From Methanobacteriota archaeon (lineage in GTDB: Archaea > Thermoplasmatota > Thermoplasmata > Thermoplasmatales > GCA-001856825): a stretch of 39,516 nt of DNA. The first letter of the stretch is position 1. Every line of letters begins with the position of its first letter. The stretch spans positions 1 to 39,516 of the forward strand of contig JAFMDN010000010.1 of assembly GCA_017857235.1 (NCBI GenBank). Reading direction: 5' to 3'. The notes under the pieces were generated by a model. It saw nothing but the letters and a program-made list of their open reading frames with translations. It was not told the DNA's origin and made no database searches. This document shows positions 7,760 to 16,026 of this stretch, in pieces. The translations under genes were made by a program, and so were the position numbers.

Positions 7760-9586
7760 TTATTGTTTCTTTTCTTCTTCTTTCTCTTCTTCTTCCTTCT
7801 TAGATTTTCCTCTCCTAGATACAACGTAGGCTACTGGGACTGCTATAATTATTATAACAACCACTGCAACTATTCCATACACATATGCAGGTATGGTTGA
7901 TGAAGTCGTATTATTATGTGATGAAGATGTTGTGGTTGTGGTAGTAGAAGTTGTAGATGGAACACTGATAGAAAGCAGATTTATAATGCCTGTTGGTGTA
8001 TCGATCGTTTTAAAACCTGTTATTTTCTGTGAATTGTATGCATAATAGTTTCCTATATCTCCAATTGGAACCATTGGAACCTGGTTGGCTATTATATACT
8101 GCGCCTTGAAAAGCAGATTTAACATTCCAGTATAGTTGGATGCCATCGTAAAGGATTCGTTCAATAGCTGATTGACTGTTGCATTTGACCAGTGTGTTAT
8201 ATCCTTATCCCAAAAGCTTTGATAATCATAAAGATCCCATAGTACATACCAAGGATTGGAGAATGAAGGAGTTGCACCAAAGTAGCTGAGTTCTGTCCAA
8301 TTCTTGGTTGCAAATATATCGGTTGCCCATGTTCCTATTGGGATTACTGAATAGGTGACTGAAAATCCTATAGATGACAGATCATTTGTGATCAATGATG
8401 CAGCAGTCATCCAATCAGAAATATCTGGCTCTATTATGGTTAACTTCACCATAGTTCCATTGGGATAATACCAGAATCCTCCCTTCTGAACTAGTCCTGC
8501 CATCTTGAAATAATTTATTGCTTGGGTTGTATTGTAATGATAGTAAGGTAGATTTGGAGCCCACCAAGAATAATTTGTCCATGGTTCGCCGCCAAATGAT
8601 GGGGCGCCTCCAATTCCATCTTCAGCTTTTTGCATTATTTCTGTTTTATTTATTGCATATGCCAATCCAATTCTGAAATCTGTGTTATTGAAAGGTGCCT
8701 GCTGAGTATTGTCCCAGAGGAAGTATCCCCATGGCATCTTATAAATTACATTTACCACATTTGGCATAGATTTCAAGGCATAATAGTCGCTAATGGCTGG
8801 ATATTCAGCATCTATTTGCCCATTCTCAAATGATAAAGTCATAGAAGAAGTTGATTTGAATGGTTCAATTATGAATGTTGCTACATGAGGACTTCCAAGC
8901 CAGAAGTGTGTATTGGCTGTAAATGTTAGCGCTGTCTCCGTCACAGATTGTAGAAGGAACGGTCCTGCCTGAATTTCGTGTCCTATGTCAAGATTGGTAT
9001 ATGATCCAATCTGTGATATATTTTGTACATAAGTGCCCCACACCGCTGGTATTATGGGTTGTGTGGAAAGATATGTCAACGCCATAACAGTTGGTGATGT
9101 GAGTGTAAATTGCACAGTTTCATTGTTCAGGGCAACTACACTCTTTAGGAATGTGTGGACTCCATAGGCGTCAAGAGTGGTATTGGTTGTTATTACCTTG
9201 AATGTGAACACAACATCATTTGCTGTTATTGGTCCTACCTCAGTTGTACCGTTGAACCATTCAGCATTGGGATTCAAATAAAATGTGTACACAGTTCCAT
9301 TTGAATTTACAGTGTAATTCTCAGCAAGATATGGTACTAGGCTTCCATCAGATAATGAATAAAGAAGGCTTGGGTACATAATTCCCGTGGCTTCCCCAGC
9401 GAGATTTGTTGCTGTCAATGGGTTCAAAGTTGTTACTGGTGTCGAAACAGGTGTTCCCCAAATGAAGGTTCCATTGGGCGCTGTTTGTGCATGAACTGGC
9501 ATCATAAATGCCAGAGGAACCATCATCATCAAGCCAACAGCCAATAAACTAAGCAATGCTTTTTCCTTTTTATTAAATTTTAACAT
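7760..9586 (-). CDS. Family-5 (OppA/DppA-type) substrate-binding protein, membrane-anchored
   Basis: The extracellular receptor of an oligopeptide/muropeptide ABC importer. The chosen start is the second ATG (9586) because a strong Shine-Dalgarno GGAGAGGT lies four bases upstream; an upstream ATG at 9613 in the same frame lacks one. The protein (608 aa) begins with a signal peptide (basic MLKFNKKEK, hydrophobic run, cut near VHA-Q). It continues with an SBP_bac_5 body (for example FRIGLAYAINKTEIMQ), a Ser/Thr-rich linker, one transmembrane helix near the C-terminus, and a highly charged Lys/Glu tail. That C-terminal anchoring is typical of archaeal peptide-binding proteins. The matching permease and ATPases are dppBCDF at 14.1-18.0 kb. 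Binding of muropeptides is inferred from context, as MppA does in E. coli. Confidence 0.9.
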   Translation of the reverse strand: MLKFNKKEKALLSLLAVGLMMMVPLAFMMPVHAQTAPNGTFIWGTPVSTPVTTLNPLTATNLAGEATGIMYPSLLYSLSDGSLVPYLAENYTVNSNGTVYTFYLNPNAEWFNGTTEVGPITANDVVFTFKVITTNTTLDAYGVHTFLKSVVALNNETVQFTLTSPTVMALTYLSTQPIIPAVWGTYVQNISQIGSYTNLDIGHEIQAGPFLLQSVTETALTFTANTHFWLGSPHVATFIIEPFKSTSSMTLSFENGQIDAEYPAISDYYALKSMPNVVNVIYKMPWGYFLWDNTQQAPFNNTDFRIGLAYAINKTEIMQKAEDGIGGAPSFGGEPWTNYSWWAPNLPYYHYNTTQAINYFKMAGLVQKGGFWYYPNGTMVKLTIIEPDISDWMTAASLITNDLSSIGFSVTYSVIPIGTWATDIFATKNWTELSYFGATPSFSNPWYVLWDLYDYQSFWDKDITHWSNATVNQLLNESFTMASNYTGMLNLLFKAQYIIANQVPMVPIGDIGNYYAYNSQKITGFKTIDTPTGIINLLSISVPSTTSTTTTTTSSSHNNTTSSTIPAYVYGIVAVVVIIIIAVPVAYVVSRRGKSKKEEEEKEEEKKQ

Positions 9587-9590
9587 ATTG

Positions 9591-9598
9591 ACCTCTCC
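9591..9598 (-). promoter_or_regulatory. Shine-Dalgarno site deciding the SBP start
   Basis: The minus strand reads GGAGAGGT, four bases before the ATG at 9586. Most neighbouring first genes look leaderless, so this strong site is unusual. It supports the internal start over the ATG at 9613 and suggests a leadered, well-translated mRNA. Confidence 0.75.
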
Positions 9599-9646
9599 AA
9601 AATACAAATACAATGTCGGAATATAATATTTTGCATATAAGATATG

Positions 9647-9719
9647 ATTTTATTGTAAAAATTTCGATAAAGTTAGATTAAATTTTTTAATAATTTTCGA
9701 ATTTTGTTAACAATAAAAT
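9647..9719. promoter_or_regulatory. Mirror-image divergent promoter SBP/glcD
   Basis: A 10-bp inverted repeat, ATTTTATTGT at 9647-9656 and ACAATAAAAT at 9710-9719, flanks the centre of the divergent gap. An imperfect TTTCGA/TCGAA pair sits further inside. The right arm centres about 32 nt before the glcD ATG (leaderless), and the left arm lies about 65 nt before the SBP ATG, giving a leader of about 40 nt with its Shine-Dalgarno. The arms thus probably contain both TATA boxes or a regulator site coupling import and D-lactate oxidation. Confidence 0.45.
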
Positions 9720-9746
9720 TATTTCTTTGTTTCCCATTGAGTATAG

Positions 9747-11126
9747 ATGGATTTATTACAATATCTGACAGTTAAAAATATTGATTTCCTCTCAAAGAGG
9801 GAAGATGTAATACCCTATATTCGTGATGCATCATATTTTACGGGGGAGCTACCTATTGCTGTTGTCCTTCCAAAAAATGAAAATGAGATTTCTGAGATTC
9901 TCACCAAATGTTATGAGGAGAATATCAAAGTAGTGGCAAGAGGCGGTGGTACTTCACTTACTGGATCCTCGATCTCACTTAAGGGTTCTGTGGTAATCAG
10001 CATGCTACGACTCAATAGGATACTTGAATTCTCTGGTGGAGATAGGTACGTTCATGTTCAGGCAGGTGTAAGAATAGATGATTTAAACTCATATCTACAA
10101 TCAAAGGGATTTTTATATCCTCCAGATCCTGCCAGCTCTTTGGCCTCAACAGTTGGGGGGACAATTTCTACAAATGCCGGCGGACTCAGAGGTACATATT
10201 ATGGTTCAACAAAAGAATGGATTCTTGGATTAGGAATCGTTTTAGCGGACGGTAGAATAATTAGGACTGGAGGCAAAATACTGAAGAGAAGTGCAGGTTA
10301 TGACCTTACATCCTTATTTGTTGGAGCAGAGGGAACTCTTGGAATTATTTTCGATGCTTATTTGAAAATTGTTCCTAGAATTGAAAATTTTACGAGAATA
10401 ATGGTATTTTTCAGAAAAGCTGAAGATATGGGAAAAGCTATCTATCAAATCAAGGAACGTGGTCTTAATCCATTAAGCGCTGAATTTACTGATAAAATTT
10501 CCATGAACATTATTTCAAGGATATCTGGTATTCCAGTACCGGATGGGTCTGAGGTACTTCTCATAATTGACATCCCCATATTATCTGGAAATGAATATGA
10601 AAAATTCATACAGATAATAAAAAACTCCAATCCAACAGGAATAAAGTCATTGAACGCTGAAGAATCCGAAGTTGTATATAAGGCTAGAAAGGGTCTTTAT
10701 TCCTCCCTTCTAAATGAAAGAGAGAGGGAGGGAGAATACATTATAATTGGGGATGTTGTTGTCCCATCTTCAGAAGTTCCTGAAGCCCTGAATGAGACTC
10801 GGGATCTAATTGAGAAATTTGGATTAAAAATTTCACTTTTTGGACATATTGGAGACGGTAACATACATGCTAATGTTTTCACAAATATCAATTCCAATGA
10901 AGAAATGAAAAAGGCTGAGAAATTTCTAGAAGAATTTGGCGATATTGCTTTAAGGCATAATGGTTCCGTATCAGCTGAACATGGTATCGGATTTGAGAAA
11001 AAGGAACTCCTAATTAGAGAATTTATTTACAAGAAAAGCATTGTAAACATGGAAATTATGAAATCCATTAAGAAGATCTTAGATCCTAAAAATATATTGA
11101 ACCCTGGGAAGGTATTCGATTTATGA
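9747..11126 (+). CDS. glcD: FAD-linked D-lactate/glycolate dehydrogenase subunit (GlcD-like)
   Basis: A flavoprotein of the VAO/GlcD family, most likely oxidising D-lactate to pyruvate. The FAD-binding PCMH domain occupies about residues 30-215 with RGGGTSLTG (65-73), PPDPAS (125-130) and GGTISTNAGG (137-146). The C-terminal FAD-oxidase domain carries HIGDGNIHANVF (367-378) and SAEHG (409-413), the usual metal and active-site motifs. It overlaps the Fe-S subunit gene by 4 bp (ATGA), indicating translational coupling. MurQ, encoded in the same region, releases D-lactate from MurNAc-6P, which gives this enzyme an obvious substrate. Glycolate or another 2-hydroxy acid is possible. The ATG follows a TATA-like AATAAAAT by about 30 nt. 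Confidence 0.88.
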   Translation: MDLLQYLTVKNIDFLSKREDVIPYIRDASYFTGELPIAVVLPKNENEISEILTKCYEENIKVVARGGGTSLTGSSISLKGSVVISMLRLNRILEFSGGDRYVHVQAGVRIDDLNSYLQSKGFLYPPDPASSLASTVGGTISTNAGGLRGTYYGSTKEWILGLGIVLADGRIIRTGGKILKRSAGYDLTSLFVGAEGTLGIIFDAYLKIVPRIENFTRIMVFFRKAEDMGKAIYQIKERGLNPLSAEFTDKISMNIISRISGIPVPDGSEVLLIIDIPILSGNEYEKFIQIIKNSNPTGIKSLNAEESEVVYKARKGLYSSLLNEREREGEYIIIGDVVVPSSEVPEALNETRDLIEKFGLKISLFGHIGDGNIHANVFTNINSNEEMKKAEKFLEEFGDIALRHNGSVSAEHGIGFEKKELLIREFIYKKSIVNMEIMKSIKKILDPKNILNPGKVFDL

Positions 11127-12295
11127 ATGAATCACTTGACATTTATGTATCAAGATGTATAAATTGCGGATTCTGTGATGCAGTATGCCCGACTCTTGAA
11201 GCCGCAGATTTTCGAGGGTACTTTGGAGCAAGAGGTAGGGTAAATTTAGCTAAAGAATTAATTAAGAATGATATTGGAGAAGAAGAAGTATTAGATTCAT
11301 TTAATTCATGCCTACATTGCAATGCCTGCCTTTATGTATGTCCAGCAGGTATTAGTGCTGGAGAAATTTCAGAAAAATTAAAGTTAAGGTCAAGTAAAAA
11401 GGATCCCTTAGCTAAGTTCATAGCAGAAAATATAATGAAATACAAGGACCCTTTGAATATTGGCAAAGGATCCACATTATGGAGTAAAGGTTTAAAGTTC
11501 AATGAACAATCGGAATATCTGTTTTATACAGCCAGAATGTATCAATTGATGCCATACAATTCAGCCGTAGCTAAAATGAGAGAAAAGTTGGGTGAAGGAT
11601 TGCTGAAAAAATTCTCCCCTACCTTCAGTAAATTGGGATTCAAAGGTTCCCTCCTTAAGATATTTCTTGAAAGAGAAAAAGTTGAAGAATTCAATAATAT
11701 TCTTTTGAATATATACAAAGTACTTGCAGAATCTGGAGTTGAGTTGAGGTATTTGGGGGAGGAAGAGCCCTATTCGGGTGCAATGCTTTTAGAATTTGGG
11801 TTTGAAAAAGAATTTACCAGTTACGCAAATTGGCTTGTTAATTTTTTCAAATCAAAAAATATAAAAAAAATAGTTACTATTGATCCGCATACATATACAT
11901 TACTAAAATATCAGATTAAGGATTATGTTAATTTTCCATTCGAGGTAATATTCTATCTGGATCTTGTTAACAAAAAGGCTAATTTTTCTGGTACTGTAAC
12001 AATCCATCAGGCCTGTCATCTTGAAAGATACGGAGAAAAATATAGGAAATACTATGATATTTTAAGTGATGTAAGGATAATAAATCCAATCCATTTCAAC
12101 GAAAGGACCTTCTGTTGCGGTGGGCCAGATGAGGTTCTATTTCCTAATCTGACAAATAAAATATCAGAAAAGAGATTTATTGAGCTGAAATCAACTGAAG
12201 CAGATTATATAATTACCATGTGTCCAATATGTTATATTAACTTAAAAAAAGATGAAAAAGTTATTGATATTTCTCAATTTATAGCTAAATTTTAG
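11123..12295 (+). CDS. glcF: Fe-S electron-transfer subunit of the D-lactate/glycolate dehydrogenase (GlcF/GlpC-like)
   Basis: It accepts electrons from the GlcD flavoprotein and passes them to the respiratory chain, probably at the inner face of the membrane. Two 4Fe-4S ferredoxin motifs are seen: C12-x2-C15-x2-C18-x3-C22 and C63-x2-C66-x2-C69-x3-C73. Two CCG-type cysteine-rich segments follow (HQACHLERYG and FCCGGPDE, then a MCPICY stretch near the end). Length (390 aa) fits GlcF. Its start overlaps the glcD stop by 4 bp. Its 3' end overlaps the convergent DD-peptidase gene by 11 bp. No transmembrane segment is evident, so membrane contact would be peripheral. Confidence 0.88.
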   Translation: MNESLDIYVSRCINCGFCDAVCPTLEAADFRGYFGARGRVNLAKELIKNDIGEEEVLDSFNSCLHCNACLYVCPAGISAGEISEKLKLRSSKKDPLAKFIAENIMKYKDPLNIGKGSTLWSKGLKFNEQSEYLFYTARMYQLMPYNSAVAKMREKLGEGLLKKFSPTFSKLGFKGSLLKIFLEREKVEEFNNILLNIYKVLAESGVELRYLGEEEPYSGAMLLEFGFEKEFTSYANWLVNFFKSKNIKKIVTIDPHTYTLLKYQIKDYVNFPFEVIFYLDLVNKKANFSGTVTIHQACHLERYGEKYRKYYDILSDVRIINPIHFNERTFCCGGPDEVLFPNLTNKISEKRFIELKSTEADYIITMCPICYINLKKDEKVIDISQFIAKF

Positions 12296-13289
12296 AAAGT
12301 ATTTTACTTAGCAACTTGTCAATGGCCTCTTCCCTCTTTTCCGTTGGTTCCTTCCCATATGCAATAAATGAAAATGCTAACTCTCTGCTAAGTGACACCC
12401 CAGTAAGTGAACTTATGTATCTTATGGTCCCTGTTTTAGCATAGATTTCATAATCTTTGATATCATCCAACCTATTCGAGAGAGTTCCCTTCCCAGGTCC
12501 TGGTAAATAATAGACAAATTCTCTATCATAAGTAAAAATCTTAAACATCAGGTTCGAAAGTTCTGATGCTGTAAACAGATTTGTTCTTGAAAGGCCGGAA
12601 CCATCTCTTATTTCAAATTGAGACGAATCTAATCCCATATTTATTAGAAATTTTGAGACGTTGTTTGCAGCCCCAATCCAGGTTTTTTCATCGTTTTCTT
12701 GCTGCGAAGAATATCTCAATAAAAGCTCAGCAGAAAAATTACATGATATACTGAGTATATGAGATATCACATCTTTAAGCTTAATTTCCCTAGAAATTAT
12801 GCTATAATTTCCATCTTTTGAATTTGTGTTTTTTGATTCTTTCCTTATCAATTTGAACTCCCTTTCCAAAAGAGATCCCGTGGAATGTTCTCCCTTATGG
12901 TAACCTCCTATACAGTTTTCATCTATGGTATAAGGTTCTACTGGAGCACCATAACAGTATTCTTTGTCTCCTATCATCCAATCTGGATGATACTTTTCAT
13001 CCCATAGCATGTTTTTATCATAATACACAAATTTCAGATCACCCAGATAATCTGAAAGTAAAGATTCAAATTCGCCTTTTGAGAATAAGAAAAGCGGATC
13101 TCCATATATGTTCAAAAATTCCTGATCTATTCTAAATAATGTCTTTAAGGTTCTTTCTTTCCCTAAAATCTTGTAAGCGTAATAGGTGGATGGTATTTTC
13201 ATATTTGATGCTGGAGGGAGTGGTATTTCATGGGACTCTCCATCTATTATTCTACCATCCTTACTCCTTATAGCATAAGATACGAGCAT
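12285..13289 (-). CDS. PBP4/DacB-like DD-peptidase (S13 family), no signal peptide
   Basis: A penicillin-binding-type serine peptidase, likely a D-alanyl-D-alanine carboxypeptidase/endopeptidase acting on peptidoglycan peptides. All three active-site motifs are present: SxxK (S28-N-M-K31), SxN (S182-C-N184, in SCNFSAE as in PBP4 SxN-x-x-AE) and KTG (285-287). The PBP4 segment RDGSGLSRTN is at 228-237. Bacterial DacB is periplasmic and about 450-480 aa; this one is 334 aa with no leader, so it should act on imported muropeptides in the cytoplasm. An esterase or D-aminopeptidase activity is an alternative. It diverges from the amidotransferase gene over a 57-bp promoter holding a palindrome. 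Confidence 0.85.
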   Translation of the reverse strand: MLVSYAIRSKDGRIIDGESHEIPLPPASNMKIPSTYYAYKILGKERTLKTLFRIDQEFLNIYGDPLFLFSKGEFESLLSDYLGDLKFVYYDKNMLWDEKYHPDWMIGDKEYCYGAPVEPYTIDENCIGGYHKGEHSTGSLLEREFKLIRKESKNTNSKDGNYSIISREIKLKDVISHILSISCNFSAELLLRYSSQQENDEKTWIGAANNVSKFLINMGLDSSQFEIRDGSGLSRTNLFTASELSNLMFKIFTYDREFVYYLPGPGKGTLSNRLDDIKDYEIYAKTGTIRYISSLTGVSLSRELAFSFIAYGKEPTEKREEAIDKLLSKILSKI

Positions 13290-13304
13290 TATAAGTTAAG
13301 CACG

Positions 13305-13321
13305 AATTACTTTAAGTAATT
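13305..13321. promoter_or_regulatory. Palindrome in the divergent DD-peptidase/amidotransferase promoter
   Basis: A perfect 17-bp odd palindrome, arms AATTACTT (13305-13312) and AAGTAATT (13314-13321) around T13313, sits near the middle of a 57-bp divergent gap. It overlaps the expected TATA zone of the DD-peptidase gene (centre about 24 nt before the ATG) and abuts the TATA-like AATTTATAG of the amidotransferase gene. It is a candidate operator able to control both directions at once. Confidence 0.45.
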
Positions 13322-13346
13322 TATAGAAATTATCAATAGAATAACC

Positions 13347-14078
13347 ATGTGCAGAATGTTCATGCTTGACGGAGGTTTCAAAGAAGATTTCCACGAAATT
13401 TTTGAAGTGGCAAAATTGATTTCTTGTAACGATCCTCTTCGCAGATTATCAGAGAATTTACCTAAAGATCATAAGGATGGGTGGGGCTTCGTTAATTTAA
13501 CTGATAGGGAAATTTTCTATTATAGAACATCAAGTCCCCTTTGTGAATCTTCCCAACCAGAAATTAAAGATGGAAAAATAATATTTCACATGAGAAATGC
13601 CGCCCCCAATGAGCCAATGGGTATTCACAATTCCCATCCCTTTCACCTGTCCACGGTCGAGGGGGATTTTTATCTTGCTCATAATGGCTGGTTTAATAAG
13701 GAAAAAATTGCAAACTTTATTGGATTAAAAAATTATAAGTTAGAAAATGATTCACTTGTATTTCTCAGGTTTTTAGCTTCTCTAGAAGGGGATATAGAAT
13801 CTAAAATAAGGAAATCCATCGATATTTCTCTGAAAATGGGTTTCATAATAAGCACCGCCAATCTTTTGCTTCTTTATGTTGACAAGAGTGGCAAGTCAGA
13901 ATTATACGCTATAACAGAATCTTCCCCTGATGCCAATTATGGGGTTTACCAAGAATTATACATGATTGAAAACAGCAAATGGAAAGGTATATTCTCTAGC
14001 AGTTTTATTGAATTTTCAGAAATTAAAAAATTGGGTAAATTTTCCAAATTGAACAAAGGGTCAATATATAAAATTTAA
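13347..14078 (+). CDS. Class II glutamine amidotransferase-like hydrolase (YafJ/EgtC type)
   Basis: An Ntn-hydrolase-fold amidohydrolase. The catalytic nucleophile would be Cys2, exposed after Met removal (MCRMFMLDGG). Other family features are DGWGF, HMRNAAPNEP, HNSHPF and LAHNGWF, all typical of the stand-alone GATase_6/YafJ group. No synthase domain is attached, so it probably hydrolyses a gamma-glutamyl or amide bond rather than serving a synthase. It lies just upstream of dppBCDF on the same strand, so cleavage of a peptide-derived amide such as that of amidated D-Glu in stem peptides is conceivable, but this is speculation. The ATG follows a TATA-like AATTTATAG by about 25 nt, fitting a leaderless mRNA. 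Confidence 0.8.
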   Translation: MCRMFMLDGGFKEDFHEIFEVAKLISCNDPLRRLSENLPKDHKDGWGFVNLTDREIFYYRTSSPLCESSQPEIKDGKIIFHMRNAAPNEPMGIHNSHPFHLSTVEGDFYLAHNGWFNKEKIANFIGLKNYKLENDSLVFLRFLASLEGDIESKIRKSIDISLKMGFIISTANLLLLYVDKSGKSELYAITESSPDANYGVYQELYMIENSKWKGIFSSSFIEFSEIKKLGKFSKLNKGSIYKI

Positions 14079-14134
14079 ATATCGCTATAATTAATTTGAT
14101 AAATTTATTATGGGATATTCTAATCAAGAAATAT

Positions 14135-15133
14135 ATGGTAACCTTGGGTTACATTATCAGAAGATTTATATACATGTTAATAACACTCTTTGTTGCTATT
14201 ACATTAAATTTTTTGCTTCCCAGAATGGTGCCGGGGAATCCTGCATTGTTGATTTTAATAACAAAATACGCTGGCAATTTTAATCCCAATCAATTGAAAT
14301 TGATTGAAAGCGAACTCAATTTAAAGGGAACTTTGTGGCAACAGTATATAGGATATTGGAATGATATTCTACATGGAAACTTAGGACCTTCCTATTATTT
14401 TTATCCTGAAACTGTTAATCAGATAATTGCCTCAAGACTCCCTTGGACCCTATTCCTCTTGGGAACTGCAATGTTGATCTCAGTTGTTATAGGAGTTATC
14501 TTAGGTTCTTATTCTGGATGGAAAAGGGGATTTGCAGATAATTTTCTTCAGGCAATTTCAATAGGTCTTACATCTTTGCCATATTTCTGGCTTGCACTTA
14601 TTTTTCAACTTGTGTTTGCAGTAATGATTACCATAAATGGGAGGCACCTGTTTCCTGTAGCCCAGGCTTACAGCATCACTGTATCTCCAGGATTTAATTT
14701 ACCTTTTATAGAGTCGGTACTATGGCATTCGGCCTTGCCTATAATAACACTTGTTATTACTACATTTCCGGGCTTTGCCCTTTTGATGAGAAATACTGTA
14801 GTTACTATACTTGATGAGGACTATCTTCTATTGGCCAAGGCAAAGGGTCTTTCCGTTAAGACTATTAGAAAGAGATACGTAAATAAGAATGCTATGCTAC
14901 CGGTAACAACAAGTATAGCGTTAGCTTTCGCCAGCATAGTAGGTGGTGCCTTTTTAGTAGAGGAGGTCTTCTCATACCCCGGTATAGGATATGCGCTTTA
15001 TACTGCAGTCACTGTTAGTGATTATCCTCTTATTGAGGGCATATTCTTAATAATTACTTTAACAGTAATTCTGGCAAATTTTGCCGTAGATTTGATTTAT
15101 GCGTATCTTGATCCAAGGGTGGTTTTAAAATGA
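14135..15133 (+). CDS. dppB: Peptide ABC transporter permease DppB
   Basis: An inner permease subunit of a dipeptide/oligopeptide importer. The start is taken as ATG 14135, giving MVTLGYIIRRFIY, the usual DppB N-terminus; a TTG at 14096 in frame would add 13 atypical residues. The RMVPGNPA segment after TM1 and the later EAA-type loop (LLAKAKGLSVKTIRKRYVNKNAMLP) are family hallmarks. Six hydrophobic helices are expected. It overlaps dppC by 4 bp (ATGA). With DppC it forms the channel for substrates delivered by the binding protein at 7.8-9.6 kb, proposed here to be muropeptides. Confidence 0.92.
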   Translation: MVTLGYIIRRFIYMLITLFVAITLNFLLPRMVPGNPALLILITKYAGNFNPNQLKLIESELNLKGTLWQQYIGYWNDILHGNLGPSYYFYPETVNQIIASRLPWTLFLLGTAMLISVVIGVILGSYSGWKRGFADNFLQAISIGLTSLPYFWLALIFQLVFAVMITINGRHLFPVAQAYSITVSPGFNLPFIESVLWHSALPIITLVITTFPGFALLMRNTVVTILDEDYLLLAKAKGLSVKTIRKRYVNKNAMLPVTTSIALAFASIVGGAFLVEEVFSYPGIGYALYTAVTVSDYPLIEGIFLIITLTVILANFAVDLIYAYLDPRVVLK

Positions 15134-16026
15134 GCGATAGAGAAGAGGAAGTTATTAAAATATTGAGAAGTTCCTCTCAATTCAACAGGTTTAAGGATTT
15201 TATGAAGAAATTGCTTCATCACAGAAAAGCACTGACAGGACTTTCGATTTTATTTTTACTGGTACTGATTGCTATTATTGGCTATTTTGCTGCGCCTTAC
15301 AATCCCTTTAACACCAATGCACCACCATTCCAACCGCCAACTAGACAACACCTCCTGGGAACGGATTATCTCGGTGAAGATGTTTTATCTTGGTTCCTTT
15401 TAGGTACAGGAACTTCCTTATTTGTTGGATTTAGCATAGCCATAATTTCTGCCTTTATTGGAGTCCTTGTGGGGGTTACAGCTGGATACTTTGGAGGACA
15501 GGTGGATAACGTATTAATGAGAATAGTTGATGTACTCCTTGTTATACCCGGATTTCCTCTACTTGTAATTCTTTCAGCTTTTCTTCCACCAACTCTTGAA
15601 ACGACTATCCTTGTTCTCTCGATATTATCATGGCCATTTCTATCAAGGGTAATAAGATCACAGACACTATCCCTAAAGCAAAGACAATATGTTCTAGCTT
15701 CTAAACTATCAGGATTATCTGGCTTTCAGATAATTTTCAGAGATATTATACCAAATCTTATTCCTATAATTTTTATTAATGTGATTTTCCTGGCAGTTGG
15801 AGGAGTTGTTGCCCAAGCGGGATTAGCATTTTTTGGTCTGGGCGACCTAAGATCTGTAAATTGGGGGACAATGCTTTACTGGTTTGAGGCTGAGGACGGT
15901 ATTGTTTACAATGCCTGGTGGTGGCTTATTCCACCGGGTCTTGGCATTGTAGCCCTTGGCATTGGAGCTAACTTCCTCGGAAACGCAATTTATGAACTGA
16001 CTCAGCCTTCAAGAGGTGGTCAGTGA
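15130..16026 (+). CDS. dppC: Peptide ABC transporter permease DppC
   Basis: The second permease subunit of the importer. It has the DppC layout: a cytoplasmic N-terminal segment, TM1 (LTGLSILFLLVLIAIIGYF), then the family motif HLLGTDYLGEDVLSW, and a later EAA loop (YVLASKLSGLSGFQIIFRDIIPN). Length 298 aa is normal. It overlaps dppB by 4 bp and touches dppD by 1 bp, so the four genes form one operon. The last codons contain the GAGGTG that serves as the dppD ribosome-binding site. Confidence 0.93.
   Translation: MSDREEEVIKILRSSSQFNRFKDFMKKLLHHRKALTGLSILFLLVLIAIIGYFAAPYNPFNTNAPPFQPPTRQHLLGTDYLGEDVLSWFLLGTGTSLFVGFSIAIISAFIGVLVGVTAGYFGGQVDNVLMRIVDVLLVIPGFPLLVILSAFLPPTLETTILVLSILSWPFLSRVIRSQTLSLKQRQYVLASKLSGLSGFQIIFRDIIPNLIPIIFINVIFLAVGGVVAQAGLAFFGLGDLRSVNWGTMLYWFEAEDGIVYNAWWWLIPPGLGIVALGIGANFLGNAIYELTQPSRGGQ

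Noticed and set aside
12285-13289. DD-peptidase read as evidence that the cell has a murein wall
   Set aside because: It lacks a signal peptide, is shorter than wall-maturing PBP4, and no peptidoglycan synthesis gene is in the window; it sits among catabolic genes.
14096-14134. TTG start extending DppB by 13 residues
   Set aside because: The extension is atypical for DppB; ATG 14135 gives the standard MxxLGYIIRR N-terminus.
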